DNA from: a virus
Length of the DNA stretch: 56,548 bases
Virus record (IMG/VR): IMGVR_UViG_3300031521_000080
Location: 1-56,548 of that record
Reading direction: 5' to 3' (one strand)
Below, piece by piece: positions 1 to 8,132 of the stretch. The notes beneath the pieces are model-generated. The model saw only the letters and a list, made by a program, of their open reading frames with translations, had not been told where the DNA came from and ran no database searches. Position 1 is the first letter of the stretch; each line of letters begins with the position of its first letter. Both the position numbers and the translations under genes were made by a program.

Positions 1-425
1 AGGAAGTCCGCGCCCTCCTCCAGCATGTCGGGCTGGCCGAAGAGGAAGGACTTGTGGCTGGTGTCGAGCCCCAGCGCATGGGCGTACCCGGCGTCGAAGG
101 CCTGCTCGAAGTCGAGGTAGATGATCGAGTCGTCCGGGCCGATCCCACGGGAGGGGTCCCCCCCGCTCATGATGACTCGCTGCATCTCCACGGCGGTCTG
201 GATGCCCAGTGTGGTCTTGCCTGAGCTGGGAGGCCCGTAGAACTCCACCGTGCGGCCCATGGGGACGCCGCCACCGATGGCGTGGTTGATGGCGATGTTC
301 CCGGTGGAGATGAACAGGGTATCGGTGGCGATGGCATCGAGCGTGCCCACGGCGAGGTTGAACTTCTTCTCCGACTGGGCCAACAGCAGGGCCAGACCTG
401 AGACCTTCGGTTTTGCGACGGCCAT
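1..425 (-). CDS. RecA-like recombinase (3' end outside window)
   Basis: The ATG at 425 opens a frame that runs off the left edge, so only about 141 N-terminal residues are visible. They contain a RecA-type Walker A motif (GPPSSGKT, residues 64-71), a hydrophobic strand ending in YLDFEQAF (103-110) that matches the RecA region carrying the catalytic glutamate, and the GGGVPMGRTVEFYG lead-in typical of RecA. The family forms an ATP-dependent filament on single-stranded DNA and drives strand exchange. An AGGAAAG ribosome site lies just upstream. It follows the RuvC-like gene by 9 nt, so recombination genes are grouped. A RecA-like phage recombinase is secure; whether it is a full-length RecA cannot be seen. 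Confidence 0.88.
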   Translation of the reverse strand, partial: MAVAKPKVSGLALLLAQSEKKFNLAVGTLDAIATDTLFISTGNIAINHAIGGGVPMGRTVEFYGPPSSGKTTLGIQTAVEMQRVIMSGGDPSRGIGPDDSIIYLDFEQAFDAGYAHALGLDTSHKSFLFGQPDMLEEGADF

Positions 426-434
426 TTCTCTTTC

Positions 435-1046
435 CTACAACGTTGCGAGGGAGACGCCGGGCTTGGCCAGCAGCTCCTCGAATGTGAATGCTCGGCTGAA
501 CTCGGCCATCAGGAAGGCGCTGACGTAATCGGTCATTGACTTCTCCAAGATCGCGGTGTTCTTCTTCAGCACCTTCTTGCCTTCCGGCAGGGTGGCGACG
601 TATTCAGAAACGAGATCGGGGGGTGTGTACCCCAGCCTTTCGGCGTGGGTTCTTGCGGTCTCGATACGCTCCTTGTCGGAAGCCGACTTCGACAATCCCT
701 TGGTGGTCGCCGTCTGGGTCCCGGGGTAGTCCCGCATCCACACGGACGGGGACATGAAGAGGGTCTTGTCGAGGCAGCCCTTGGCGGTCAGGTAGGCGCA
801 CAGCGCGCCCTGCAACCGGACCACGGGCTTGATCATCGACTGGTTGGAGATGCCGTAGGGCACGTCCTCCACGATCACCATGTCGGCGTCCTTGGCATAG
901 ATCGCAATCTCTTGCAGGAAGCGCAGGGGGGTCTTGTCCCGGGAGTCGAACTCAGTGACGATGCCGTCACCGGCCCCACCACCAGCCCTCCGCAGGATCA
1001 CTGCGGAGAGCTTGGCGGCAAGGTCGACCGAGAGGATCAGGCTCAC
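435..1046 (-). CDS. RuvC-like Holliday junction resolvase
   Basis: 203 residues with an RNase H-like fold pattern. The first strand is LILSVDLA (Asp8), the second acidic strand is MVIVEDVPYG (Glu60), and a C-terminal helix MTDYVSAFLMAEF carries Asp173. This is the arrangement of catalytic acids in RuvC-type resolvases, which cut four-way junctions made during recombination and replication. GTG at 1046 overlaps the stop of the SSB-like gene (GTGA), indicating translational coupling. The RecA-like gene follows. Family assignment rests on motif order; substrate specificity is inferred. Confidence 0.72.
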   Translation of the reverse strand: MSLILSVDLAAKLSAVILRRAGGGAGDGIVTEFDSRDKTPLRFLQEIAIYAKDADMVIVEDVPYGISNQSMIKPVVRLQGALCAYLTAKGCLDKTLFMSPSVWMRDYPGTQTATTKGLSKSASDKERIETARTHAERLGYTPPDLVSEYVATLPEGKKVLKKNTAILEKSMTDYVSAFLMAEFSRAFTFEELLAKPGVSLATL

Positions 1047-2155
1047 ACCAGTCCGTTGAGCAGGTCGTCGAAGTTGTCGACGGCTTCCTCGACCGGAGCG
1101 GCAGCCTTGGCGGCTGGCTTGGCAGCTGCCTTGGCCGGAGCCTTCTTGACGGGCTCCTCCACCACGGTCTCCTCCAGCCCCGCAAGGAGGTCATCGGAGG
1201 ACTCTTCGACCGGCTCTTCGGTGGCCTCTTCAGCAGCGTCGTCGCCGACGCCGGAGAACAGGTCGTCGGTCATGACGTCAGGCAGCTCATCGAGCAGCTC
1301 CCCGGTGTCGAGGTTGACCTCATCATCGGAGATGGACTCCCCGCCGATGCCATCCAGCAGGCCGCTGAGGTCGGCGTCCAGACCCTCCGTGGATGCCTCC
1401 ACGACGGTGGCACCCTTGACCTGTGCCCACGCCTCCATGACGGCGGCGATGTCCTGAGCGATCCACTGCGGCTGCTTGGGCGAGCCACAGGCGATGGACA
1501 GGTCCGGGATCTGGTTCTCCTTGAAGGAGAGGGCGGTCGTCTTCTGACGCTCCTTGGTGGGATCGAGGAGCCACTCCGCATTGGAGGCGACAGCGATGTC
1601 GAACTGCTGGAAGTTCTCGCTGGTGCACGGGCCGAGCAGCAGGTCGTGCTTGCGCAGGTCGGTCCACTCCTTCTTGGCGTCGATCAGCTTGTTGAACACC
1701 TTGTCCGCGAAGCCCCACACGAGGACCTCGACCGAGTACGGCGTCTGGAGGTTGGTGGTTCCCGCCTTGGTGCGGTACCGGATGATGTGCATGGCGTAGC
1801 GGCGCTGCGGCTCCTGCGCGTAGTCCGGGAAGTCCTTGGCCAGCTTGCACATCGGGCAGTTCTTCGGGTCTGCGCCGACGGTCTTCAGGATCTCCGCATC
1901 ACCGAGGCAGATGGCCTTGGTGATGAAGTCGGTCTTGTAGTCCTCGTAGGTGGACTTGTCCTTGCGCTCCTTGGTCTCCATCTGCGGGACACCGTTGATG
2001 ATCTGCGGCTTGCGGAGGGTGTGGACGAACTCCATGACGGGGTTCTCCAGCCCGACGAGGATGCGAGCGCGCTCGCCGTTCTTGAGCTTGAGCTTCGGGT
2101 AGTCGTAGTTCGTGACTGCGACCCTGTTCTCTTCCTCGAAAGTGACTCTGGGCAT
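1043..2155 (-). CDS. Single-stranded DNA-binding protein-like
   Basis: 370 residues. The N-terminal two thirds contain three cysteines (C83, C100, C103, the last two as CPMC) that could bind zinc as in T4 gp32-type proteins. The last 110 residues are strongly acidic (runs of Asp/Glu) with an Ala/Lys/Pro linker and end in VDNFDDLLNGLV. An acidic tail that recruits replication partners is typical of SSBs. It lies between the polymerase block and the RuvC- and RecA-like genes, which supports a replication/recombination role. The ATG at 2155 has AAGGA 7 nt upstream. The function is inferred from architecture and context; an OB fold is not provable by eye. Confidence 0.6.
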   Translation of the reverse strand: MPRVTFEEENRVAVTNYDYPKLKLKNGERARILVGLENPVMEFVHTLRKPQIINGVPQMETKERKDKSTYEDYKTDFITKAICLGDAEILKTVGADPKNCPMCKLAKDFPDYAQEPQRRYAMHIIRYRTKAGTTNLQTPYSVEVLVWGFADKVFNKLIDAKKEWTDLRKHDLLLGPCTSENFQQFDIAVASNAEWLLDPTKERQKTTALSFKENQIPDLSIACGSPKQPQWIAQDIAAVMEAWAQVKGATVVEASTEGLDADLSGLLDGIGGESISDDEVNLDTGELLDELPDVMTDDLFSGVGDDAAEEATEEPVEESSDDLLAGLEETVVEEPVKKAPAKAAAKPAAKAAAPVEEAVDNFDDLLNGLV

Positions 2156-2239
2156 CTGACGTTCCTTCTGTTTCCCGGGAGCCGGATTGTTCCGGACTCA
2201 ATGGCTACAACTGATGATACGGATCAGCACTGACAAAAC
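2156..2239 (-). promoter_or_regulatory. Intergenic region before the SSB-like gene
   Basis: 84 nt without a gene. On the minus strand it holds CCGTATCATCAG, which resembles the TGAGGCGTATCAACAG repeat seen at 5591 and 11191, and a short inverted repeat CCGGA-ACAA-TCCGG. A promoter or operator is plausible because this is one of the few real gaps in the replication block. No convincing -35/-10 pair is seen. Confidence 0.3.
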
Positions 2240-2746
2240 TCACCTTTCGAGAGATGACTCGAACTGGAGTGCATGAAGGGCTGCGCGGAGGTCCTTGCGG
2301 ATGGCATCCAGCTGCCAGTGGATCTGGGAAATGACCTCATAACTGTCATTAGTTACGGACACCAATCTGTCCCTAAGATAGGCCACTCTTCTTTCATTAA
2401 ATGAGTCCAGCTTGGCGTCGGCTGCACGCTCTGCTGCGGAGGAGAACTCGACCCGGCTGCCCGCCCTGATCTGGGTGGCCTGCATGAGCGCCTGATCAGC
2501 GGCGAAGGCTGCCTCCTCCTTGGCCCTGCGTGCCCGGCCCCGGGCGAGGGTGACCTTGCTCAGCAGCTCGTCGATCCGATCAGAGCGTGCCCTGACCCGC
2601 CGCAGCAGGTCGGTCATCTCCGCGATGCTCTCCTGCTCAGCGCCACGCAGCCTGCCCTTGGGATCCCCCGCAGCGCCATGGCGAAGCTCCAGCGCCTCAG
2701 TGACCCACGCCAAGATCTGGGCCTCGAAGTCGGACTCGTTGCTCAC
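2240..2746 (-). CDS. Hypothetical coiled-coil protein next to DNA polymerase
   Basis: 168 residues starting at GTG 2746, which overlaps the polymerase stop (GTGA). A longer upstream reading is a shadow of the polymerase gene. The protein is rich in Ala, Arg, Glu and Leu, with long predicted helices (about residues 35-95 and 110-165) and no cysteines or enzyme motif. I do not recognise the family. Tight coupling to the polymerase suggests an accessory role in replication, but this is inference. Confidence 0.7.
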   Translation of the reverse strand: MSNESDFEAQILAWVTEALELRHGAAGDPKGRLRGAEQESIAEMTDLLRRVRARSDRIDELLSKVTLARGRARRAKEEAAFAADQALMQATQIRAGSRVEFSSAAERAADAKLDSFNERRVAYLRDRLVSVTNDSYEVISQIHWQLDAIRKDLRAALHALQFESSLER

Positions 2747-5352
2747 AGCAGCATCCCTGCCATCACGTTGTCGGCGTCGGTGGTGTCCTCGGCGACCACC
2801 AGACCAGCCCCTCCGAGGATGAGACTGATCGCGGGCTGGTCCTCCGGGGTGATCCGGAAGGTGCCATCGAGAGTGACTACTCCCTCGGGGGTCTCGACCT
2901 TGACCGTGTCCACGCCCTGCCGGAAGTCGAGGTAGGTGGTGAACTTCAGCCACTGCACCTCGTCAGGCATCTCGGAGATGGTCACTGTGGCGGTCTTGGG
3001 GGGCAGCAGGGCCGCGTTGTGCTCGGCACTGTGGAACCACCCCGGATCCTCCTCCTCAGGCTCCACAGCGGCAGCCTCGGGCTGCTCAGGTACCACTGTG
3101 TGGTCGGGCAGGACGAAGTCAGGGTTGCGGGTGGCGTAGTAGGACGCGGAGAAGCCGAAGAAGCCTTCCTCCCACGCGTAGTACTGGTCCAGCACCGCGT
3201 GCAGGGAGTCACCCTCCCAGTAGTGGGCCTCCTTCAACCACGGCAGCTCCACCTCGATGTCGTAGCCCTTGATCGTCTTGTCCTCGTTGAGCCGGACCTC
3301 GGCCTGTGCACCCCACTGGTAGCCCTCATGCCAGTCGGCGCGGATCTCCAGCGGGAAGCCGGGGACCGGGAAGTTGACGCAGGGCTCGACGAGGTCAATG
3401 ACCTGCTTGGTGGTGATGGACTCGTGGACGAGGAACTCCAGCGCGTCGTGGACGGTCAGGGTCATCCGGATCAGGTCTTCGAGCCCGGCCTCCTTGATGG
3501 CCTTCTGGACCCGGACCATGGCGATCTTGAGGATGTCGGCGGCGGTGCCCTGAATCGGTGCGTTGACAGCCATCCGGTCGCCCTTGGCCTTGATCCACTC
3601 CTTGGGCTGGTAGTGCTCCCAGATCGTGTAGACCCTGCCGAAGTGTGTCTTGACCCACTTCTGCTCCCGGCCTGTGGCCTGCTGGGTGGCGATCCAGTTG
3701 GCCAGCGCAGGGTACCCGGCGAAGTAGTCCGCCAGCATCTTCTCCGCGTCCTCCTTGGTGACCGGGTCGGAGGGGCTGGTCAGCATCTCGGCGATGTTGC
3801 CTGCCCCGGACCCGAAGAGGGTGGCGAAGTTCAGGGTCTTGGCCGACTGCCGCTGCTTCTTGGTGACGTCGTCGAGGGCGACCTTGAAGGTGGCGGCTGC
3901 GGTGGACTTGTGGAGGTCGAGACCGTTGTTGAAGGCGTCGATGATCTTGCGCTCACCGGACAGGGCCCCGGCGATCCGCATCTCCACGTTGGCGTAGTCG
4001 AAGCCGACGATCCGGAAGTGCTCGGGGGCGATGAACAGGTCCCGGAAGTTGAGGTCGAAGGTGAGCCCCGACAGCAGCTGGAAGTGGTAAGGCTTGGGCC
4101 ACTGCTGGTAGCTAACCTGATCCACCGACAGCCGCCCGGTGAGGGCTCCGAACTGGTTGTGGTTGGGGAACACGTAGCCGGTCCCGGCGTAGCCCATCTC
4201 GTTGATGAACTTGGTCAGGTAGGAGCCGTTGAGCTTCACCACCTGCCGGTACTCAAGGATCATCTTGATGATCGGGTCGGACTTGGCGATCACCTTCAGG
4301 GCGTCGTCGCTGGTGCTGGGTGCCCCGGTCTTCTCCGAGCGCATCTTGATCGGCAGGCCGAGCCCGTCGGGCTTCTCATCGAACAGGACCTTGGCCAGCT
4401 GTGGCACCGAGTTCAGGTTGATGTTGATGGTCCGGTTCAGGCGCTTGCCCAGCTGGTCCTGAATCTCCTCCCCCATGAGGACGGCGAAGCGCAGGGCCTC
4501 TGCCGACTTCTTGCGGACGTTGGGCCAGTGGAAGAACATGTTGCCGGAGGCGACCCCGGTCTCCGGGTCGATGACCCCGGCCTCCATCTCCACCAGTCCC
4601 GGGAGCAGGGCCATCTCGGTCTTGAAGATGAACGTGTCCTTGAGGGCCTCGTAGTGTTTCTCGAAAATGAGGAGCGACCCGACGGAGTCCTCGCAGGCGT
4701 ACTCGATGACCTTGGGGCTGTAGGCGTTGCGGGTGTTGAACCGGATGTACGGCTTGCCTCCCTTGCGCATGAGCGGGCCCAGATCGGGATCGTTCGTGGT
4801 GAACAGGTCGTCGAAGTGCGTCATGTCCATGTTGAACGCAGCCTTGGCCACGGACTTCAGGTCCTTGCCGACCCCGATGGGGTCGTAGCAGGCGGCGAGC
4901 CAGACCAGCAGCATGGTGTCCGCGAGGATCGGGAACATGCCCTTGGTGCGCCGGATCTCCGGGCCCAGCTCCTCGTCGTTCCAGAGCGTTTCACGAAACC
5001 ACCGGGACAGGCCCTTGAGTTCGTAGGCAGCGTTGTGGGCGACGCCCTGACCACTGCTCAGCATCCGCCACAAGGCGCGTGCCACCGGGATGATGTCGTC
5101 GATGTTGCCACCGTCGTCGTGGGCGATGGGGATGTATCGGGCCCACTCGGTGGAGACCGTGAAGGAGATGCCGACCACGATGTAGTCGGGGTGGAACTGC
5201 TGGAGGGAGACACCCTTCTTGTCGTCCCCGGTGTAGCCCGCTTCGATGTCGAAGTCGAAGGGCTTGCCGCTGGCGGTGATCCGGTCGATGAAGGAGACCG
5301 CTCCCTTGGACCCGTAAGCCTCCCGGAGGGCTCCGTAGTTGCGGCTGGTCAC
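2743..5352 (-). CDS. DNA polymerase I-family replicative polymerase
   Basis: 869 residues from GTG 5352, chosen because it overlaps the upstream stop as GTGA and the frame above it is a shadow of the 69-residue gene. A 3'-5' exonuclease domain is at the N-terminus (FDFDIEAG, residues 32-39; YACEDSV near 215). The polymerase follows: motif A DYANVEMRIAG (Asp452), motif B KTLNFATLFGSG (about 500-515) and motif C TVHDALEF (His635-Asp636). No 5' nuclease domain is present. An extra tail of about 200 residues follows the palm; its acidic linker leads to a small beta-rich segment not found in ordinary Pol I (see findings). It probably copies the phage genome with the clamp-loader-like proteins encoded just upstream. 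Confidence 0.93.
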   Translation of the reverse strand: MTSRNYGALREAYGSKGAVSFIDRITASGKPFDFDIEAGYTGDDKKGVSLQQFHPDYIVVGISFTVSTEWARYIPIAHDDGGNIDDIIPVARALWRMLSSGQGVAHNAAYELKGLSRWFRETLWNDEELGPEIRRTKGMFPILADTMLLVWLAACYDPIGVGKDLKSVAKAAFNMDMTHFDDLFTTNDPDLGPLMRKGGKPYIRFNTRNAYSPKVIEYACEDSVGSLLIFEKHYEALKDTFIFKTEMALLPGLVEMEAGVIDPETGVASGNMFFHWPNVRKKSAEALRFAVLMGEEIQDQLGKRLNRTININLNSVPQLAKVLFDEKPDGLGLPIKMRSEKTGAPSTSDDALKVIAKSDPIIKMILEYRQVVKLNGSYLTKFINEMGYAGTGYVFPNHNQFGALTGRLSVDQVSYQQWPKPYHFQLLSGLTFDLNFRDLFIAPEHFRIVGFDYANVEMRIAGALSGERKIIDAFNNGLDLHKSTAAATFKVALDDVTKKQRQSAKTLNFATLFGSGAGNIAEMLTSPSDPVTKEDAEKMLADYFAGYPALANWIATQQATGREQKWVKTHFGRVYTIWEHYQPKEWIKAKGDRMAVNAPIQGTAADILKIAMVRVQKAIKEAGLEDLIRMTLTVHDALEFLVHESITTKQVIDLVEPCVNFPVPGFPLEIRADWHEGYQWGAQAEVRLNEDKTIKGYDIEVELPWLKEAHYWEGDSLHAVLDQYYAWEEGFFGFSASYYATRNPDFVLPDHTVVPEQPEAAAVEPEEEDPGWFHSAEHNAALLPPKTATVTISEMPDEVQWLKFTTYLDFRQGVDTVKVETPEGVVTLDGTFRITPEDQPAISLILGGAGLVVAEDTTDADNVMAGMLL
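4988..4999. repeat. Perfect dispersed palindrome GTTTCACGAAAC
   Basis: 10 of 10 defined positions inside the DNA polymerase gene. A second copy with one mismatch lies 330 nt away (4656-4667). Confidence 0.7.
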
Positions 5353-5558
5353 CGCTGAGGACTGGAGGAGAACGGTCGTGAAGTGAAGGTGGCAGCTTCG
5401 AGGACGGCCTGATTGTCCTGCTTGGCCAAGGCCACCTTCTTGATGCTGGTTGCCACCGCCGACCCGACAGCTCCGACGAAGAAGGTGGTCGGGATGGCGA
5501 GGATCGTCAGTGCCAAGCAGGCCTGCCAGATCCATGTCCAGTACGTTGCCCAGTCCAT
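5349..5558 (-). CDS. Small membrane protein
   Basis: 69 residues, ATG at 5558 with GGAG 7 nt upstream. Residues about 10-32 (WQACLALTILAIPTTFFVGAV) form one hydrophobic membrane helix, after a short Trp-rich start and before a Lys-containing soluble tail. No family is recognised. Its stop overlaps the polymerase start, so it may help couple polymerase translation. The spacer before it carries one of two copies of TGAGGCGTATCAACAG; the other copy precedes another small membrane protein at 11060-11188. Confidence 0.6.
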   Translation of the reverse strand: MDWATYWTWIWQACLALTILAIPTTFFVGAVGSAVATSIKKVALAKQDNQAVLEAATFTSRPFSSSPQR

Positions 5559-5590
5559 ATCAGTTCTCCTTGATCTGCGGGGTGCTTCTC

Positions 5591-5606
5591 CTGTTGATAC
5601 GCCTCA
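5591..5606 (-). repeat. 16-bp repeat TGAGGCGTATCAACAG, copy 1
   Basis: Identical over 16 nt to 11191-11206. It overlaps the TGA stop of the HNH gene and precedes the 69-residue membrane-protein gene by 32 nt. An 11-nt core (GGCGTATCAAC) recurs at 43071-43081. The role is unknown; an operator or promoter element is possible. Confidence 0.5.
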
Positions 5607-6083
5607 CGACAGCCCTGCCGCAGTGACGTAAGCGATTGCTCGTTCCATGATCGACGGATCATCCTGAAAGTTCCCCAGCGCGACGTTGCATCTTGAGCAC
5701 AAGAGGCCCCTGACACACCTCCCACAACTGCGCTTGCCGGGGCAGCACGCATGGTCGTGGTCGACGGCCAATGCCTTAGCTTGGGTGCGCTGACAGATCG
5801 AGCAGCGGCCCTCCTGCGCGTCGAACATCTCGACGTAGCGCTCCAGCGAGATTCCGTAGTTCCGCAGGAGGTAGGCGTGCCTCAGGTTGTCGGCGTTGAC
5901 CACGTTGTAGGACCGCATGTACGCCCGCTTGTCCTCCTGCTGAGCCATCCGAGGACCCATGACATCGACTCGACAGCAGGCCTTGCAGTCCGACCGATAG
6001 CCGTCCTTGGAGTCCACGTTCCGGTAGAACTCCAGTGAGCCCAGAGGCTTGGGGACGCCACACTTAGAACAGATTTTTACCAA
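5604..6083 (-). CDS. Endonuclease VII-like HNH nuclease
   Basis: 159 residues. The N-terminal part has CSKCG and CKAC pairs (zinc-ribbon-like). The C-terminal half has AVDHDH, then paired cysteines and the motif CVRGLLCSRCNVALGNFQDDP, the hallmark of the recombination endonuclease VII group of His-Me finger nucleases. The TTG at 6083 overlaps the end of the delta-like gene by 7 nt. Such genes in phages are usually free-standing homing endonucleases; a junction-resolving role like T4 gp49 is the alternative, but a RuvC-like resolvase is already present. A related nuclease is at 38529-39374. Confidence 0.85.
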   Translation of the reverse strand: MVKICSKCGVPKPLGSLEFYRNVDSKDGYRSDCKACCRVDVMGPRMAQQEDKRAYMRSYNVVNADNLRHAYLLRNYGISLERYVEMFDAQEGRCSICQRTQAKALAVDHDHACCPGKRSCGRCVRGLLCSRCNVALGNFQDDPSIMERAIAYVTAAGLS

Positions 6084-7072
6084 AATGCCACCACGACTTC
6101 CAGTAGGCCGGTTGTCTGCCCGGAGCGGTACGCCTCGTCGGCGACGGCGAGGGTCTTGCGGATCGACAGCCTGCGCTTGGCGTCGTAGTGCTTGGAGACC
6201 TTGATCAGCTCGGTCAACAGGAACGCCTGCGGACCCAGCGCCTTGGCCATGTCCCCGGGGGAGCGGTGGTCGGACTGCATGTCGTGGATCATCCCGGCCT
6301 TGTCGAGCTTGGCGTCCAGCAGTCCTATGATCCTCCCGATCTCGTCACGCGGGATCGTCTCGGCGGCGAGCAGGGCGGTCTTGCGGTCCAGTGCCAGCAG
6401 GGCGTCAGTGAAGCTGTCCCGGGGCTGCTCGGCCATCATTGCGTTGATCACCGAGATGGTGATCTCACCGGGGAACACCGCCAGCTTGAGGCAGGTGTCC
6501 CTGACCAGCCGCAGGTCCCAGTTCGATCTGGTGAGCAGGTGGCGGGCGATCCCGTCCCGCATGGGGGCCTTCGACCTGACCCACTCCACGGAGCGCAGCG
6601 CGGTCGCGGAGGTGAACGGCTTGCACTCCACCACGTGGCCCTTGGTGCCGATACAGGCTATGTGCGGGAGGGGCTCCGGTCGGGTACCGTGTCTGCGCTC
6701 CTCCGGGGTCGGCTCGGTCTTCGGAACGGTGGCCTCGGAGGAGACCATGACCACGTAGGTCCGGGGGTTGCGTGAGCGGTCCTTGACCCACTGGACGAAC
6801 CTGTCCCACTCGTGGATCTTCTCGACGTGGCGGACCACCACCAGCCGGGGTGAGGTGTCCATCGGGTGCTGGTCCAGAGCCGCCCAGATGGACCGCTCAG
6901 AATCTTCTCCGGCCACGAGGCTCACCCGGTTCCACGGCTCGGGAGCGAGGAACTCGGAGACGTGGTTGACGACCTCCTCGACCAGCACGATCTCCGGCCC
7001 GCACACCCACGTGATCTGCCGGGGCTCTGGGTTCTTCTTGACCCCGGTGATCCAAACGCTGAAGGTGGCCAT
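6077..7072 (-). CDS. DNA polymerase III delta-like clamp-loader subunit
   Basis: 331 residues from ATG 7072, which overlaps the upstream stop (TGATG). The layout fits HolA-type delta: an N-terminal part that reads a partner sequence (TWVCGPEIVLVEEVVNHV, SPRLVVVRHVEKI), no usable Walker A motif, then a helical C-terminal collar with DALLALDRKTALLAAETI and LGPQAFLLTELIKVSKHY. Delta opens the sliding clamp during loading. The neighbouring delta-prime-like gene strongly supports this. Identification rests on architecture and context; no sliding clamp gene is visible in the window. Confidence 0.6.
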   Translation of the reverse strand: MATFSVWITGVKKNPEPRQITWVCGPEIVLVEEVVNHVSEFLAPEPWNRVSLVAGEDSERSIWAALDQHPMDTSPRLVVVRHVEKIHEWDRFVQWVKDRSRNPRTYVVMVSSEATVPKTEPTPEERRHGTRPEPLPHIACIGTKGHVVECKPFTSATALRSVEWVRSKAPMRDGIARHLLTRSNWDLRLVRDTCLKLAVFPGEITISVINAMMAEQPRDSFTDALLALDRKTALLAAETIPRDEIGRIIGLLDAKLDKAGMIHDMQSDHRSPGDMAKALGPQAFLLTELIKVSKHYDAKRRLSIRKTLAVADEAYRSGQTTGLLEVVVAFW

Positions 7073-7359
7073 CAGGCGTGAGGCAGGACCCGGACGCACT
7101 GGGCGCAGGCCACACCGCTCACCGGCAGCATCGGGTTGTCGGCGAACTGGACCTTGGAGACCCAGTCGTTGCGCTTGACGAGGTGGTCGAAGTTGATCGT
7201 GCACACCCCGCCGTACACAGCCTGAAAGCGCCGTCCGATCAGCTCGAACTCCTGCACGTCAGCGTTTCCGAAAACAGCCACGGGTTCCTCCTTGATGCCC
7301 TGACAGTGGGCGCACGAATACTTGGGCATGTCGGTCTTCTCACACAGCTCTTCGCTCAC
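7072..7359 (-). CDS. Small zinc-ribbon-like protein
   Basis: 95 residues from GTG 7359, which overlaps the stop of the clamp-loader gene (GTGA) and has GAGGAG 6 nt upstream. Two CxxC pairs, CAHC near residue 17 and CAQC near the C-terminus, suggest one zinc site closing a small beta domain. The family is unknown. It is sandwiched between two clamp-loader genes with overlaps on both sides, so a replication-linked role is plausible but unproven. Confidence 0.65.
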   Translation of the reverse strand: MSEELCEKTDMPKYSCAHCQGIKEEPVAVFGNADVQEFELIGRRFQAVYGGVCTINFDHLVKRNDWVSKVQFADNPMLPVSGVACAQCVRVLPHA

Positions 7360-8132
7360 AGCGCGCTCCTCAGGACACCCATCAGACTGGAGCGTACGAC
7401 CAGCCTCGGACGGATCGCGGGACCCAGTGCGATCAGGATCCGCAAGGGCAGCTTCCTGCCGATGCCCTCGATCTCCTCGGAGTTGAAGATCCGGTACCGT
7501 CCGGAGATGGCCTCGGTGCACAGCGTCACCATGAGCGCCGAGTGTGGGTCCCCCCACTTCGCTGCGAGGTCGTCCAGAGTGTCAGAGTCCCGCTCGATGA
7601 TCGCACGCAGGGCAGTCAGCACAAGCTGCTTGTCGTCGACCATGTCCCCCCGGTTGAGGGCGTTGCGCATCTGGCCCCCGGCAGCCAGTGCCAGCTTCTT
7701 GGCCTCGACCGCACTGAAGTTCCGGTTCAGCAGGATCTCCTCCACAGCCGCGTCGGTGAGCAGGGGGAACCGGTAGACCGTGCACCTGCTGGTGATCGTC
7801 TCAGGTGGCAGCTCGGTGTCGATCAGGATGAACTTGGTGGCTGTGGTCGAGCACTCCTCCAGCGTCTTCAACAGCACGTTCTGGGAAGCGTCGGTGGACC
7901 GGGTGAGCCGGATGATGACCAGCCGGGGGGTGGCGAAGGTGGACAGCATGGTGAGGTCCCGGGCGGCGTCCATGGTGAGGGCCCGGACCCTGATCACACC
8001 GAAGGAGTTGTAGAAGCGTCGACCGAGGGCTTCGGCCACCGTCCACTTGCCCACTGACGCCGGGCCGACGAACAGGGAGATCGCAGGCAGATCCTCGAAC
8101 ATGCCCAGCACCGTGACGGGCATCTTGATCAT
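7356..8132 (-). CDS. Clamp-loader AAA+ subunit (delta-prime/gamma-like)
   Basis: 258 residues. There is a P-loop, GPASVGKWT (23-31), the LLKTLEE helix (87-93) characteristic of gamma/delta-prime subunits, and TITSRCTVYRFPLL (112-125), equivalent to the SRC arginine-finger motif followed by the F-PL strand. The C-terminus is helical, as in clamp-loader collars. It lacks the tau extension. With the delta-like gene two positions downstream it would form a phage clamp loader. Its stop overlaps the next gene and its start overlaps the end of the sigma gene by 4 nt. Confidence 0.82.
   Translation of the reverse strand: MIKMPVTVLGMFEDLPAISLFVGPASVGKWTVAEALGRRFYNSFGVIRVRALTMDAARDLTMLSTFATPRLVIIRLTRSTDASQNVLLKTLEECSTTATKFILIDTELPPETITSRCTVYRFPLLTDAAVEEILLNRNFSAVEAKKLALAAGGQMRNALNRGDMVDDKQLVLTALRAIIERDSDTLDDLAAKWGDPHSALMVTLCTEAISGRYRIFNSEEIEGIGRKLPLRILIALGPAIRPRLVVRSSLMGVLRSAL

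Noticed and set aside
4988-4999. The dispersed palindrome as true parS
   Set aside because: parS has GTTTCACGTGAAAC with a 4-bp centre; here the centre is 2 bp, which changes the half-site phasing. Similarity only.
3019-5358. 779-codon plus-strand frame opposite the DNA polymerase
   Set aside because: Same antisense shadow pattern; the minus strand has unmistakable polymerase motifs.
5353-5535. N-terminal extension of the DNA polymerase frame up to 5535
   Set aside because: This part overlaps the 69-residue membrane gene almost completely and has shadow composition; GTG 5352 overlaps the stop as in other pairs.
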